Positions 9,069 through 18,025 of a DNA stretch of 64,000 bases are shown here, piece after piece (positions within the stretch are counted from its first letter, which is position 1; each line of letters starts with the position of its first letter). Below the pieces are notes generated by a model, which was not told the origin of the DNA, ran no database searches, and saw only the letters and a program-made list of their open reading frames with translations. Both the position numbers and the translations under genes were made by a program. The stretch covers positions 9,176,001 to 9,240,000 of the forward strand of contig NZ_CP092497.1 in the NCBI RefSeq assembly GCF_022479115.1, given 5' to 3'. The stretch is from Amycolatopsis sp. EV170708-02-1 (lineage in GTDB: Bacteria; Actinomycetota; Actinomycetes; Mycobacteriales; Pseudonocardiaceae).

Positions 9069-12000
9069 ATGCAATCCTGGGCAAAGCGCGGACTCCAGAC
9101 CGCGTTGGTCACGGGTGGGTTGTTGATGCTGGGCACCGGCATCGCCTCGGCTGACGAACAGGTCAACCCCGACACCCCGGCCTCCCCGCTCGACGCGAAC
9201 GTCACCGTTCCGGTCGAGATCGACAACAACGCCGTTGGCACGCCCCTCGGCCAGGCCGACCTCCCCGGCTACAAGGGTGAGATCAGCACCAAGGCCGTCA
9301 CCAAGCCCGTCTCGGACGCGCTGGACTCGGCTTCGTCGCCCGGCGGCAGCACCGACGGCATCGGTGGAGGGCTCCCCAGCCTCTCCGGCAAGAACGCCGC
9401 CGTCCCGGCGCCGCTGGCCGCCAAGGACTCGGCCCGCCAGATCACCGGCGGCCCGACCGGCGGTGGGTTCACCACCACGGACGACATCCTCAAGGGCAAC
9501 AAGGTCGTCGGTGACGTCGTCGTCCCGATCCAGATCGTCGACAACGCCATCGGCGTGATCGGCGACGCCGAGGTCGAGGGCGGCACGCACGACCAGACCT
9601 GGTCGCACAACCAGGACGTCGAGACCACCGGTGAGGGCTCCAGCCTCGCCGGGAACGTCGTGTCCCTCGACTGGGCGCTGCCCGTGCAGATCGCCGGCAA
9701 CGGCGGCGGGCTCGCCGGCGGCACCGGCCGCGTGGTCGGCGGTTCCGCCAGCCAGAGCACCACCGAGACCGGCAACATCACCACCGACGGCGAGGGCTCC
9801 GCCCTGTCCGGCAACGTGCTGGCCGGTCAGTTCGCCACCCCGGTCCAGGTCACCGGCAACGCCGCCTCCTGGATCATCGGCAACGCCAACAGCTCCGGCT
9901 ACGAGGCCGAGACCGAGGCCACCTCCGGCGGCTGGGTCGTGACCGACGGTGACGAGTCCGCCCTCGGCGGCAACGTCGGCGCGGTGCCGATCGCCCTCCC
10001 GGTGAAGGTGAACGACAACGCGGCCGCCGCGTGGGGTTCGCTCGCGAACTCCAACAGCAGCTCGTCGGCCGACGCCACCGCCGGTGACACCACCCCCGGC
10101 TGGAGCAACGTCCCCAGCTACGTGCAGACCTCCGGCGAGGACTCGGCCGTCGCGGGTAACGCGATCGTGCCGCAGACCGCGGACGTCGCGAACGTCGGCG
10201 GCGTGGCCGCCAGCTGGATCGGCCTCGCGAACACCGGCACCGACGGCGGGACCAGCCAGTCCAGCACCGTCGACGCCGGTGGGTTCATCAGCAGCGAGGG
10301 CGAAGGCTCCGCCGGCGGCGGCAACATCGTCGACCCGGCCGTGGCCGCTCCCGTCGAGGTGACCTGCATCGCGGGCACCTACATCGGCAGCGCGAACGTC
10401 GCCTCCTGCGAGAACACCGTCGACGCGAACGCCGGGAACGGCACCCACACCACGGGTGACGACTCCACCCTGGCGGGCAACGTCGTCAACACCCAGGCCG
10501 CGCTGGCCCCCGAGGTGTTCGGCGTCGCCGGCTCGCACATCGGACAGGCGACCGCCGAGGCGTCCGAGACGAAGACCGTGACCGCGGGTGCGTACGACGG
10601 CACCACCGGCAACGACTCGTCCGGCTCGGGCAACATCGTCCAGGTCCCGGCCGCGGTTCCGGCCGAGGTCTTCGGCGTCGGTGGCTCGTTCATCGGTCAG
10701 AGCACCGCTTCGGCCGAGGAGACCAAGGTCGTCTCCGGTGGCGGCGGCGGGAACACCGCCGACGACAACGGCTTCCTCAGCTCCAACCTGGGCACCGTGC
10801 CGGTTTCGCTGCCGGTGCAGGCGTTCGGGATCGGTGGCGCGTTCATCGGCCAGGGCCACGGCGGCGCCGACGGTGACACCACCTCCAACGCGGGCGGCGA
10901 CGTCCACGCGACCGGTGACGGTGGCGCGGGCTCGGGCAACCTGGTCTACGGCCCGGTCTCCCTGCCGGTCCAGGCGCACAACTTCGCCGCGGTGCTCGGC
11001 GGCATCGCCTCGGGCAAGGGCACGAACCTCACCGACTCCAACGCGGGCGGCGACGCCACGGCGAACGGTGAAGAAGGCGCGCTGGCGGGCAACATCGTCC
11101 AGACGCCGATCGGCGGCACGGGCCAGCTGACCGGGCACGGCATCGCCGGCGCGGGCATCGCCGAGGGCGAGAGCGTCAGCGACGTCCTTTCGGAGGCGGG
11201 TGGCGACGCCACCACCACCGGTGACGAGGGCGCGGTTTCGGGCAACATCGTCGGCGTACAGGCGCTGCCGATCGTGCCGATCACCCACGACGCGGTCGCG
11301 GCCGCCGGCCTGGCCGACGCCGAAGGCGCCAACACCGTCGACGCCCTTTCGGGTGGCGACGTGGAGACCTCGGGTCTCGACGGATCGCTCTCGGGCAACA
11401 TCCTCGACATCCCGGCCGCGGTCGACCCCGAGGTGTTCGGCAACGCCGTCGCGGTGGCCGGTGCCGTGTCCGAGACCGAAGCCGACAGCATGATCACCGG
11501 CCAGGCCGGTGGCGACAGCATCACCGACGGCAGCGGATCGGCCCTCTCGGGCTTCAACTTCCACCACCCGCTGGTGTTCGTGGTCCCGCTGAACGAGTTC
11601 GAGATCCCGATCCTGGCGATCGCGGACGAGAACTCGACCGACTCCACCGTGATCAACGAGGAGGAGTTCACCCGCGCCTTCACCGACACGGTCGGTTCGG
11701 AGATGCCGATCGACGCGCTGCCCGCGCTGCCGTTCGGTGCCCCCGCGGTGCCGTCGCTGAACGGTGCCGGCGCCCTGCCGACCACCCCGGCGATCGGTGG
11801 CGCCCGCGCCGACGGTCCCCAGGTGGCGACCCTCCCGGTGCAGGTGGCCGGCCTGACCGCGCTCAAGCAGCTGCAGACCATCCCGGCGCAGCTGCCGAAG
11901 TCGGACCTGCCCGAGCTGCCCGGCACCCCGGCCCTGCCCGGTGTCCCGGCCCTGCCGAACACCCCGGGGCTGCCCGGTGACGCCGCTCGTGCGGACGCCC

Positions 12001-12311
12001 CCAAGGTCGCGCAGCTGCCGACCCTGCCGGCGCTGACCAAGGGCCTGCCCACCACGGGCAAGCTGCCGGTTCAGCTGCCGACCGCGGGCAACCTGCCCAC
12101 CGCCGGCAACCTGCCTGCCGCCGGCAACCTGCCTGCCGCGGGCGAGCTGCCGGTGCAGCTGCCCACCACGGGCACCCTGCCCGCGGTGAACAGCACCCCG
12201 GCGATGCCGACCGCGCAGGTCCCGGCTCTGGCGGGCGTCGACTCGTCGCCGCTGAGCATGTTCCAGCGTTTCATCGGCACCCTGACCGGCAAGAAGTTCC
12301 ACACCATGTGA
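9069..12311 (+). CDS. Giant secreted repeat protein with tandem chaplin-like domains
   Basis: 1080 residues. Signal peptide about 1-28 ([18 protein letters not shown]). From about residue 140 to 855 there are roughly 13 repeats, each with a block like GSALSGNV, then alternating hydrophobic residues with PVQV or PVEV, a GNA turn and a second hydrophobic run. The conserved Asn of GN recurs at 196, 249, 302, 364, 419, 471, 522, 573, 624, 675, 726, 777, giving a strict 51-residue spacing from 471 on. The unit resembles the chaplin domain of streptomycete aerial hyphae. Only one repeat carries cysteines (Cys433, Cys447). The tail (about 880-1060) is Leu/Pro-rich with LPxAGN repeats; there is no LPXTG signal. 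ATG 9069 has AAGGAGA upstream; ATG 9051 is also possible. Confidence 0.72.
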   Translation: MQSWAKRGLQTALVTGGLLMLGTGIASADEQVNPDTPASPLDANVTVPVEIDNNAVGTPLGQADLPGYKGEISTKAVTKPVSDALDSASSPGGSTDGIGGGLPSLSGKNAAVPAPLAAKDSARQITGGPTGGGFTTTDDILKGNKVVGDVVVPIQIVDNAIGVIGDAEVEGGTHDQTWSHNQDVETTGEGSSLAGNVVSLDWALPVQIAGNGGGLAGGTGRVVGGSASQSTTETGNITTDGEGSALSGNVLAGQFATPVQVTGNAASWIIGNANSSGYEAETEATSGGWVVTDGDESALGGNVGAVPIALPVKVNDNAAAAWGSLANSNSSSSADATAGDTTPGWSNVPSYVQTSGEDSAVAGNAIVPQTADVANVGGVAASWIGLANTGTDGGTSQSSTVDAGGFISSEGEGSAGGGNIVDPAVAAPVEVTCIAGTYIGSANVASCENTVDANAGNGTHTTGDDSTLAGNVVNTQAALAPEVFGVAGSHIGQATAEASETKTVTAGAYDGTTGNDSSGSGNIVQVPAAVPAEVFGVGGSFIGQSTASAEETKVVSGGGGGNTADDNGFLSSNLGTVPVSLPVQAFGIGGAFIGQGHGGADGDTTSNAGGDVHATGDGGAGSGNLVYGPVSLPVQAHNFAAVLGGIASGKGTNLTDSNAGGDATANGEEGALAGNIVQTPIGGTGQLTGHGIAGAGIAEGESVSDVLSEAGGDATTTGDEGAVSGNIVGVQALPIVPITHDAVAAAGLADAEGANTVDALSGGDVETSGLDGSLSGNILDIPAAVDPEVFGNAVAVAGAVSETEADSMITGQAGGDSITDGSGSALSGFNFHHPLVFVVPLNEFEIPILAIADENSTDSTVINEEEFTRAFTDTVGSEMPIDALPALPFGAPAVPSLNGAGALPTTPAIGGARADGPQVATLPVQVAGLTALKQLQTIPAQLPKSDLPELPGTPALPGVPALPNTPGLPGDAARADAPKVAQLPTLPALTKGLPTTGKLPVQLPTAGNLPTAGNLPAAGNLPAAGELPVQLPTTGTLPAVNSTPAMPTAQVPALAGVDSSPLSMFQRFIGTLTGKKFHTM

Positions 12312-12346
12312 ACCTGCCAGTCGGCCAGCGCCACTGAATGAACCGA

Positions 12347-12377
12347 AGCGGGCCCGGGAGACACTCCCGGGCCCGCT
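12347..12377 (+). terminator. Strong terminator of the repeat-protein gene
   Basis: AGCGGGCCCGGGAG at 12347-12360 pairs perfectly with CTCCCGGGCCCGCT at 12364-12377 around a 3-base loop, preceded by A and followed by TTTG. A 14-bp GC stem with a short T-run is a good intrinsic terminator. Confidence 0.85.
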
Positions 12378-12395
12378 TTGTGTGCTGTTCAGGGA

Positions 12396-12480
12396 GGGGC
12401 TGAAGGGGACTTTCACCGCATGACACGCGGTGAAAGCGCCCTTCACCGCGTTACATGCGGTGAAAGTCCCCTTCAGCCCC
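12396..12480. repeat. Dispersed intergenic palindrome, copy with 26-bp arms
   Basis: Arms 12396-12421 and 12455-12480 are perfect reverse complements over 26 bases (GGGGCTGAAGGGGACTTTCA... ). The interior holds a second pair, ACGCGGTGAA and TTCACCGCGT. The right end covers the stop codon of the ROK gene at 12473. Related copies lie at 29636, 38695, 46673 and 47034. Confidence 0.85.
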
Positions 12481-13663
12481 TTGGGGTGAAGAGCGCGTCC
12501 TGCGCGGCGCCCATCGCGGTCAGCACCGCGCCTTCCAGCACCGCGCCCCCGCCCACGGTCCCCGCCCGAACCTCGGTGCGCAGCGGCGAGATCTCCGAGA
12601 GCCGGCGGCTCACCCGTGCCGCCAGCGCGTCGCCACCGGCCCGCCCGATCTCGCCGCCGAGGACGAGACAGCCCGGGTCCAGCACCGCGGTGACCGCGGC
12701 GGCGCCGATCGCGATCCGCTCCGCGACGATCTCCAGGAAATCCTCGGCCTTCGCGTCGATCGCGTAGCCGACAGCCGCTTCCGCCGCCGCGGCGTCGTCG
12801 GTCCTCGAAGCCGGGATGCCGTGCTCACGGGCCAGTTCGCAGAGCGCGGCGCTGCCCGCCAGCGTGTGGAAGCCGCCGTCGCAGTCGGTCGCCGTCGGCA
12901 ACCGCCCGGGGCCCAGCATCGGCAGGAACCCGATCTCCCCCGCACCGCCCGACGCGCCCCGCCGCAGCGAACCGTCGAGGACGACGGCCGCGCCGACCCC
13001 GAAGCCCAGCCACAGCAGGACGAACGTGTCCCGGTCGCGGGCGGCGCCGAGCCGCTGTTCGGCGGCGGCCGCGAGGTTGACCTCGTTCTCCAGCAGCACC
13101 GGGACCCCCAGCCGCCGCCGGAGTTCGTCGACGAGTTTCCCGTGCCACGCGGGCAATCCCCCGGCGTGCCGCAGTCCGCCGGTCGCCGGGTCGACCAGAC
13201 CGGGGGCGCCGACGGCGATCGTGTGCAGCGCGGTCGCGCCCGCTTCGGCGGTGGTGGTCTTCAACAGGGCGATCGCCCGCTCCACGGCCTCGTCGGTGTC
13301 GACGTCCGGGTCGAACGGCAGCGACGCTTCCGCCCGGGGCCGGCCCAGCAGGTCCGCGACCGAAACGGCCATGCCGTGGGTGCGGACGTCGAGCCCAGCG
13401 AGGTACGCGCGTTCGGCGACGATGCCGTACAGCTTCGCGTTCGGGCCGCGGCGGTCCGCGCCCGCTTCGCCGACGATCTCGATCAGCCCGGCGTCCTGCA
13501 GGCGTTCGACGAGGTCCGCCACCGTCGGCCGGGAAAGCCCGGTCAACGTCTTGAGCTGGGCGGCCGTCAGCGAACCCTCGCGGTGGAGCAGGTCGAGGGC
13601 GAGGCGGTCGTTGATGGCGCGCGCCGTGCTCGGGGAGGCGGACGGCGTCCGGATGACACTCAC
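12473..13663 (-). CDS. ROK-family transcriptional regulator
   Basis: 396 residues: an N-terminal winged helix (LTAAQLKTLTGLSRPTVADL, about 33-52) followed by a ROK sugar-kinase fold (GLDVRTHGMAVSVADLLG, VLLENEVNLAAAAE, LWLGFGVGAAVVLDGSLRRG). The family controls carbohydrate uptake genes and binds sugar or sugar phosphate. The usual Cys-rich zinc motif of ROK proteins is replaced by ATDCDGGFHTLAG, so zinc binding is doubtful. GTG at 13663 has GGGAGGA upstream. It diverges from an MFS gene with a dyad operator between them, which points to local control. Its stop codon lies inside a palindromic repeat. Confidence 0.88.
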   Translation of the reverse strand: MSVIRTPSASPSTARAINDRLALDLLHREGSLTAAQLKTLTGLSRPTVADLVERLQDAGLIEIVGEAGADRRGPNAKLYGIVAERAYLAGLDVRTHGMAVSVADLLGRPRAEASLPFDPDVDTDEAVERAIALLKTTTAEAGATALHTIAVGAPGLVDPATGGLRHAGGLPAWHGKLVDELRRRLGVPVLLENEVNLAAAAEQRLGAARDRDTFVLLWLGFGVGAAVVLDGSLRRGASGGAGEIGFLPMLGPGRLPTATDCDGGFHTLAGSAALCELAREHGIPASRTDDAAAAEAAVGYAIDAKAEDFLEIVAERIAIGAAAVTAVLDPGCLVLGGEIGRAGGDALAARVSRRLSEISPLRTEVRAGTVGGGAVLEGAVLTAMGAAQDALFTPRG

Positions 13664-13686
13664 CGGCAGATCCTCCCAGAATTAAT

Positions 13687-13707
13687 TATCAGGTTCCCTT
13701 CCTGATA
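13687..13707. promoter_or_regulatory. Candidate ROK operator between divergent genes
   Basis: TATCAGG at 13687-13693 and CCTGATA at 13701-13707, spacer TTCCCTT, in the 90-base gap between the ROK gene and the MFS gene and in an AT-rich patch. Position and symmetry suit the ROK product. Confidence 0.6.
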
Positions 13708-13753
13708 GTTTACGCTGACGCCGTCGAGTCGTCTCATGGACCTTGGGGGCCCA

Positions 13754-14920
13754 GTGACCAACACAGTGGAAACCGTCGGCGGGCCGACGCGGCGGGTGCG
13801 GCAGGCGCGGGTCGCCATCGCCGCCGTCTTCGCCGTGCACGGCGCGGTGACCGGCAGTTTCGCCACCCGGATCCCGTGGATCCAGGAACACGCGGGGATC
13901 AGCGCGGGCCAGCTCGGCCTCGCGCTCGCCTTCCCTGCGATCGGTGCCTCGCTCACCATGCCGCTCGCCGCGCGGATCGGGCACAGGCTCGGCGGCAGGC
14001 TGGGGCTCCGGCTGCTGCTCGCGTACTGGACGCTGGCGCTGATCCTCCCGTCCCTGGCCGGAAACCTCTTCACGCTGTGTCTCGCGCTGTTCGTCATGGG
14101 GACCGCGGCGGGCACCTCCGACGTGCTGATGAACGCACTCGGCGTCGACGTCGAGGAGAAGATGGGCAAGTCGGTCATGTCGGGGTTGCACGGCATGTGG
14201 ACCACGGGCGCGCTCGTCGGTTCCGCCGCCGGCACGCTCGCCGCGCACGCCGGCTTGGACGCCCGGATCCACTTCGTGATCGCGTCGGCCGTGCTCACCG
14301 TCGCCGGCGCACTCATCTGCCAGGGGGTTTTCGACGTCCGGAGCGCACCCGACGAGCACCCGCCGCCGAGGTTCGCGCTGCCGCCGAAGTCGGCCGTGAT
14401 CATCGGTGCCGTCGCGTTCTGCGCCGTCTTCGCCGAGGGGGCGAGCCTCGACTGGTCCGCCGTCTACCTGCGTGACGTCCTCGGCACCTCGCCGGGGATC
14501 GCGGCCGCGTCGACCACCGCGTTCACCTGCACGATGGCGGTCGCGCGGCTCTCGGGCGACGCGCTGGTGCGGCGCTTCGGCTCGGTCAAGACCGTCCGCG
14601 CGGGCGGGGTGTTCGCGACCGCGGGCGGCCTGCTGGTCGTCTTCGCCGTCCATCCGGTGATGGCGATGGCCGGTTTCGCCTTGATCGGACTCGGTGTCTC
14701 CGTCGTCGTGCCGCTCGCCTTCGCGGCGGCCGGACGCAGCGGGCCGACGCCGAGCCAGTCGATCGCGGGCGTCGCGACCATCACCTATTCGTCGGGTCTC
14801 GTCGCGCCGTCGCTCATCGGCGGGATCGCCGACCTGACGTCGCTGACGGTGTCCTTCGCGGTGGTCACGCTGCTCGCGCTCGGCCTGGTCGCGGGCGCCG
14901 GTGTACTGCGATCCCGCTAG
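13754..14920 (+). CDS. MFS transporter, divergent from ROK regulator
   Basis: 388 residues, twelve predicted helices. It begins AAVFAVHGAVTGSFATRIPWIQ, a form typical of a small MFS group that lies next to ROK or sugar regulators. Helix 2-3 loop has RIGHRLGGRLGLRL, and further helices include IIGAVAFCAVFAEGASLDW and GVSVVVPLAFAAAG. The substrate is probably a sugar or related small molecule because of the ROK neighbour, but this is inference. GTG 13754 follows a G-rich TTGGGGGCCCA; ATG 13736 is also in frame. It converges on the dioxygenase gene and overlaps it by 4 bases. Confidence 0.85.
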   Translation: MTNTVETVGGPTRRVRQARVAIAAVFAVHGAVTGSFATRIPWIQEHAGISAGQLGLALAFPAIGASLTMPLAARIGHRLGGRLGLRLLLAYWTLALILPSLAGNLFTLCLALFVMGTAAGTSDVLMNALGVDVEEKMGKSVMSGLHGMWTTGALVGSAAGTLAAHAGLDARIHFVIASAVLTVAGALICQGVFDVRSAPDEHPPPRFALPPKSAVIIGAVAFCAVFAEGASLDWSAVYLRDVLGTSPGIAAASTTAFTCTMAVARLSGDALVRRFGSVKTVRAGGVFATAGGLLVVFAVHPVMAMAGFALIGLGVSVVVPLAFAAAGRSGPTPSQSIAGVATITYSSGLVAPSLIGGIADLTSLTVSFAVVTLLALGLVAGAGVLRSR

Positions 14921-15687
14921 CCGAACTGGAGGGAACGCTTGGCGAGGCCGTGCCAGTAGCCGTCGATCACGGTCTCGCCTTTGCCCTCCGAAGAGCTCGC
15001 GCCGAGCGAAACGAACAGCGGCGCGAAGTGCTCGATCCTGGGGTGCGCGATCGCCGCGGCGGGGGCCTTGCGCTGGAAGTCCAGCAACGCGTCGAGGTCG
15101 CCCTCGCGCAGGGTTTCCGCACCCCAGTGGTCGAATTCGCTCGACCACGACGGCGGGGCTCCATCGGTGCCGTCGGTCTCGCGCATCGCGCTCAGGTTGT
15201 GGGTGAAGAAGCCGCTGCCGATGATCAGCACGCCTTCGTCGCGCAGCGGCGCGAGCTTGCGCCCGAGGTCGAACAGTTCCCGGGGGTCCAGCGAGGGCAT
15301 CGACACCTGCAGCACCGGGATGTCGGCGTCCGGGTACATCTCCACGAGCGGGACGTACGCGCCGTGATCAAGGCCGCGGTCGGGTGCGTCGTGGACCGGT
15401 GTCTGGGCCGAGCGCAGGAGTTTGCGCACCTTGCCCGCCAGCTCGGGAGCGCCGGGCGCGGCGTATTTCACCTGGTAGTAGCGATCCGGGAAGCCCCAGA
15501 AGTCGTAGACCAGCGGCACCGTGGTGGTGGCGCCGAGGGTCAGCGGCGCCTCTTCCCAGTGCGCCGAGACGACGAGGATCGCCTTCGGCTTCTCGAGGTC
15601 CGCCGACCAGCCGGCGAGCTGGCTGGTCCAGGTGGCGTCGTCGGCGAGCGGCGGCGCGCCGTGGCTGAGGTAGAGCACCGGCGTCAT
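14917..15687 (-). CDS. Class III extradiol dioxygenase, 4,5-DOPA dioxygenase (YgiD/LigB) type
   Basis: 256 residues. The zinc/iron ligands expected for the DODA family are present: SHGAPP near residue 10, SAHWEE near 43, DHGAYVPL near 110 and GSGFFTHNL near 170. Family members open catechol-type rings such as DOPA; the physiological substrate here is unknown. ATG 15687 has GGAGCT six bases upstream and removes a doubtful nine-residue extension. A MarR-like gene lies behind it in the same direction and could regulate it. Upstream the sequence has TTGAA-AG-TTCAA near 15706, a possible operator. Confidence 0.88.
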   Translation of the reverse strand: MTPVLYLSHGAPPLADDATWTSQLAGWSADLEKPKAILVVSAHWEEAPLTLGATTTVPLVYDFWGFPDRYYQVKYAAPGAPELAGKVRKLLRSAQTPVHDAPDRGLDHGAYVPLVEMYPDADIPVLQVSMPSLDPRELFDLGRKLAPLRDEGVLIIGSGFFTHNLSAMRETDGTDGAPPSWSSEFDHWGAETLREGDLDALLDFQRKAPAAAIAHPRIEHFAPLFVSLGASSSEGKGETVIDGYWHGLAKRSLQFG

Positions 15688-15704
15688 GTCAGCTCCAGGT
15701 GTTT

Positions 15705-15716
15705 GAACTTTCAACT
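15705..15716. promoter_or_regulatory. Short palindrome upstream of the dioxygenase gene
   Basis: On the + strand TTGAA and TTCAA flank CT in this stretch, about 20 bases before the dioxygenase start. Possible site for the neighbouring MarR-like protein. Confidence 0.3.
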
Positions 15717-15747
15717 ACCAGGATAGACGACGTCGGCCGCCTCCGCC

Positions 15748-16104
15748 TTATTCCCGGGCGAGGTTCGCCGCCATGCGTTCCAGTACGTCGACCGTCGTCC
15801 GGTACTCGTCTTCGCTGATGCCTTCGGTCACTCGGGATCGGAACTCGCCGATCTTGGCCTTGAGCCGGAGGTGTGCCGCGCGGCCTGCTTCGGTCAGGCC
15901 GTCCTCGTTGATCCAGCCGCGAAGGCGCAGGTCGGCGACGGTTTCCCGGAGATCTCCGAAGGGCTTCAGTGCCTCGTCGGGCGACGCTCCCGTGTTCAGG
16001 ACCTGCCAGTGGCGGCGGGTCAGGGATTCGGCGGCGAGGAGGTGGTCCAGTGAAGATTCGAGGGCCTGGTGAAGGTGGGCGAACCAGAATCCGATGGGCT
16101 TCAT
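15748..16104 (-). CDS. Small MarR-like winged-helix regulator
   Basis: 118 residues. The core SLTRRHWQVLNTGASPDEALKP (split here: RRHWQVLN is the MarR-like helix) is followed by a wing region DLRLRGWINEDGLTEAGRAAH. Shorter than usual MarR proteins (about 140-150) because the N- and C-terminal dimer helices are brief. It probably binds the CATGTA dyad upstream of its own start and may control the dioxygenase gene 60 bases downstream. A divergent MarR gene shares the intergenic region. Confidence 0.75.
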   Translation of the reverse strand: MKPIGFWFAHLHQALESSLDHLLAAESLTRRHWQVLNTGASPDEALKPFGDLRETVADLRLRGWINEDGLTEAGRAAHLRLKAKIGEFRSRVTEGISEDEYRTTVDVLERMAANLARE

Positions 16105-16131
16105 GGATACTCCTCATGAGGACGACAACTA

Positions 16132-16147
16132 CATGTAAAAATACATG
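16132..16147. promoter_or_regulatory. MarR-type operator between two divergent MarR genes
   Basis: CATGTA at 16132-16137 and TACATG at 16142-16147 around AAAA, in the 62-base gap between divergent regulators and in an AT-rich patch where both promoters must lie. Confidence 0.6.
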
Positions 16148-16166
16148 CACTTGATGAGGACGGGCA

Positions 16167-16628
16167 ATGACGGACGCCGTGGCCGACGTGGAACGCGCGA
16201 TGATCGCCATCCGGCGAAGCCAGGCGAGGCGATCACTGTCGAAACTCGCCCGCGACCGCGCCGAAACGATGCCGGACCAGGCGATCCAGGGGCTCCTCGA
16301 CGCCGTCGAAGCGGCCGAGGAGAGCGGCGAACCGGGCACCGTCACCAGCCTCGCGGCGGCGTTGACCATCGACCAGCCGCGGGCGAGCCGTCTGGTCGCC
16401 CGCGCGGTCGAGAGCGGTTTCCTCCGGCGTGAAGCCGATCAGCGCGACGGCCGCCGCGCCGTCCTCGTGCTCACCGAGACCGGGCGCGCCGAAGTGGCGC
16501 GGATGCACGAATTCCGCCGCTCGGTGTTCGCCGAGGCGATGGCGGACTGGCCGGACGGCGACCGTCGCGAATTCGCGCGGCTGCTGACGGCGTTCGTCCG
16601 GAACTACGGGGCGCTCGGCGTGAAGTAG
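16167..16628 (+). CDS. MarR family transcriptional regulator
   Basis: 153 residues. Helix-turn-helix GTVTSLAAALTIDQPRASRL at about 56-75 and the wing signature DQRDGRRAVLVLTETGR at about 92-108 are standard for MarR. N-terminal ARRSLSKLARDRAETM and the C-terminal helix build the dimer. GAGGA lies nine bases before the ATG. It overlaps the convergent VOC gene by 25 bases at its 3' end. Effector and targets unknown; the shared CATGTA dyad suggests auto- or cross-control with the neighbour at 15748. Confidence 0.9.
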   Translation: MTDAVADVERAMIAIRRSQARRSLSKLARDRAETMPDQAIQGLLDAVEAAEESGEPGTVTSLAAALTIDQPRASRLVARAVESGFLRREADQRDGRRAVLVLTETGRAEVARMHEFRRSVFAEAMADWPDGDRREFARLLTAFVRNYGALGVK

Positions 16629-16975
16629 TTGACCAGGTTGCCGTCGGGGTCGCGGAACAGCAGCGACCGGTTCCCCCACGGCATCGTGGTCGGCTCCTGC
16701 ACGATCTCGGCCAGGTCCGCGAGGCGCTCGTATTCGCGGTCGACGTCCTCGACTCGGAATTCGAGGATCGCGGTCCGGTTCGATTCGGGCACGGCTGCGC
16801 CCGCGCCGAACAACGTCATCGTCTCGGCGCTGCCGATCGCCAAGGTGCACGACGGGCCGACGAGTTCGGCGAACTGCTCGGAGCGCCACCGCGCGTCGAG
16901 GCCGGTCGCCTTCTCGTAGAACCCGGCGAGGCGGGCGACGTCGTGGGTGATCACACGGACGGAAACGAACTGCAT
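16604..16975 (-). CDS. VOC/glyoxalase-like protein
   Basis: 123 residues with the two beta-alpha-beta-beta-beta modules of the vicinal oxygen chelate fold: VRVITHDVARLAGFYEKATG at the start and AILEFRVEDVDREYERL in the middle, ending in the typical FRDPDGNLVNYF. Metal ligands are only partly clear. Members are glyoxalases, dioxygenases or resistance proteins. ATG 16975 has AAAGGA upstream. It is divergent from a WYL regulator with a strong dyad between, so it is likely the target of that regulator. Confidence 0.83.
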   Translation of the reverse strand: MQFVSVRVITHDVARLAGFYEKATGLDARWRSEQFAELVGPSCTLAIGSAETMTLFGAGAAVPESNRTAILEFRVEDVDREYERLADLAEIVQEPTTMPWGNRSLLFRDPDGNLVNYFTPSAP

Positions 16976-17027
16976 GGCTGGTCCTTTCGGGGTGCCGGAA
17001 AGCGGGACACCCGCCACGCTAGGAGCG

Positions 17028-17052
17028 ATACCGGGCAGAATCCGCCCGGTAT
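17028..17052. promoter_or_regulatory. Operator of the WYL regulator, overlapping its -10 box
   Basis: ATACCGGGC at 17028-17036 and GCCCGGTAT at 17044-17052, 9-bp perfect arms with a 7-base spacer. The right arm overlaps TATTCT (17050-17055), which stands seven bases before the GTG at 17063. Binding would shut the regulator's own promoter and probably the divergent VOC gene. Confidence 0.7.
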
Positions 17053-17062
17053 TCTCCGGCTT

Positions 17063-18016
17063 GTGACCAGGCCCATCGCCCGTGTGCTCGCGCTGCTGGA
17101 GATCCTCCAGAGCGGCGGGACACGCACCGTCGCGGAGCTCGCCGGGCGGCTCGACGTGGACGAGCGCACCGTCCGCCGCTACGCCGAACACCTCGTCGAC
17201 CTGGACATCCCGGTGCGCTCGGTACGCGGCCGGTACGGCGGCTACCGGCTGGCCCCCGGCTACCGGATGCCGCCGCTGATGCTGACCGACGAGGAGGCCT
17301 TGGCCGTTCTGCTCGGCCTGGTCGCGGGGCGGCGTGCGGGGCTGATCACCACGTCGGTCGCGGCCGTCGAGAGCGCGGTCGCGAAGGTCCGGCGGGTGCT
17401 TCCCGAGGCGCTGGGACGCCGGTTGGACGCGCTGCTGGAGACCGCGGACTTCACCGCTCCCGCCCGCAAGGCCTTGTCGGCCGAGGCCGAAGTGCTGCTC
17501 ACCGTCGCGGAGGCGGCGCGGGACCGGCGTCCCGTCGGGCTCGCGTATCTCGCCGGTCACGGCGGGGCGAGCGAACGCGTCGTCCATCCGTACGGCGTGG
17601 TGGCGCACTCCGGACGGTGGTACTTGACCGGCTTCGATTCGGCCAGCGGTGAGGTACGCACCTTCCGCGTCGACCGGATCAAGTCGGCCGAGACCCGAGC
17701 CGGGACCTTCGAGGCTCCGGATGGTTTCGATCCGGCCGAGCGAGTGCTGACCGCGCTGGCCGAGACGCCGTACCGGTACGACGTTTCCGTGCGGATCGAG
17801 GCGACGCCCGAGGAGATCCGCGCCGTCTTCCCTCCGTCGGTGGCCACCCTCGAAGCCGACGGTGATCGGGTGCGTGTCCGCATCCGAGCGCAGCGGCTGG
17901 ACTGGATCCCGCCGCTGCTCGCCGCGCTCGACCGGCCGTTCGTCATCGAACGGCCGGCCGAACTTCGAGACCTGGTCGGCGCGCTGGCGGCCCGGCTGGC
18001 CGAGCGGGCGCGCTGA
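17063..18016 (+). CDS. HTH-11/WYL-domain transcriptional regulator
   Basis: 317 residues. N-terminal winged helix (LEILQSGGTRTVAELAGRL, DERTVRRYAEHL) as in the DeoR-like YafY group, then RGRYGGYRLAPGYRMPPLML and a WYL domain around 140-220 (VHPYGVVAHSGRWYLTGFD, FRVDRIKSAE), ended by a WCX-like module. WYL domains sense nucleic acid or nucleotide ligands in studied cases. The GTG start is set by a TATTCT box seven bases upstream, suggesting a leaderless mRNA. Likely controls itself and the VOC gene. Confidence 0.9.
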   Translation: MTRPIARVLALLEILQSGGTRTVAELAGRLDVDERTVRRYAEHLVDLDIPVRSVRGRYGGYRLAPGYRMPPLMLTDEEALAVLLGLVAGRRAGLITTSVAAVESAVAKVRRVLPEALGRRLDALLETADFTAPARKALSAEAEVLLTVAEAARDRRPVGLAYLAGHGGASERVVHPYGVVAHSGRWYLTGFDSASGEVRTFRVDRIKSAETRAGTFEAPDGFDPAERVLTALAETPYRYDVSVRIEATPEEIRAVFPPSVATLEADGDRVRVRIRAQRLDWIPPLLAALDRPFVIERPAELRDLVGALAARLAERAR

Positions 18017-18025
18017 CCGGCCCGC

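Noticed and set aside
8805..12446. 1213-codon minus-strand frame opposite the chaplin-like gene
   Set aside because: It mirrors the repeats of the plus-strand gene; product is Arg/Gly/Asp-rich with no start signal; the plus strand has signal peptide, RBS and terminator.
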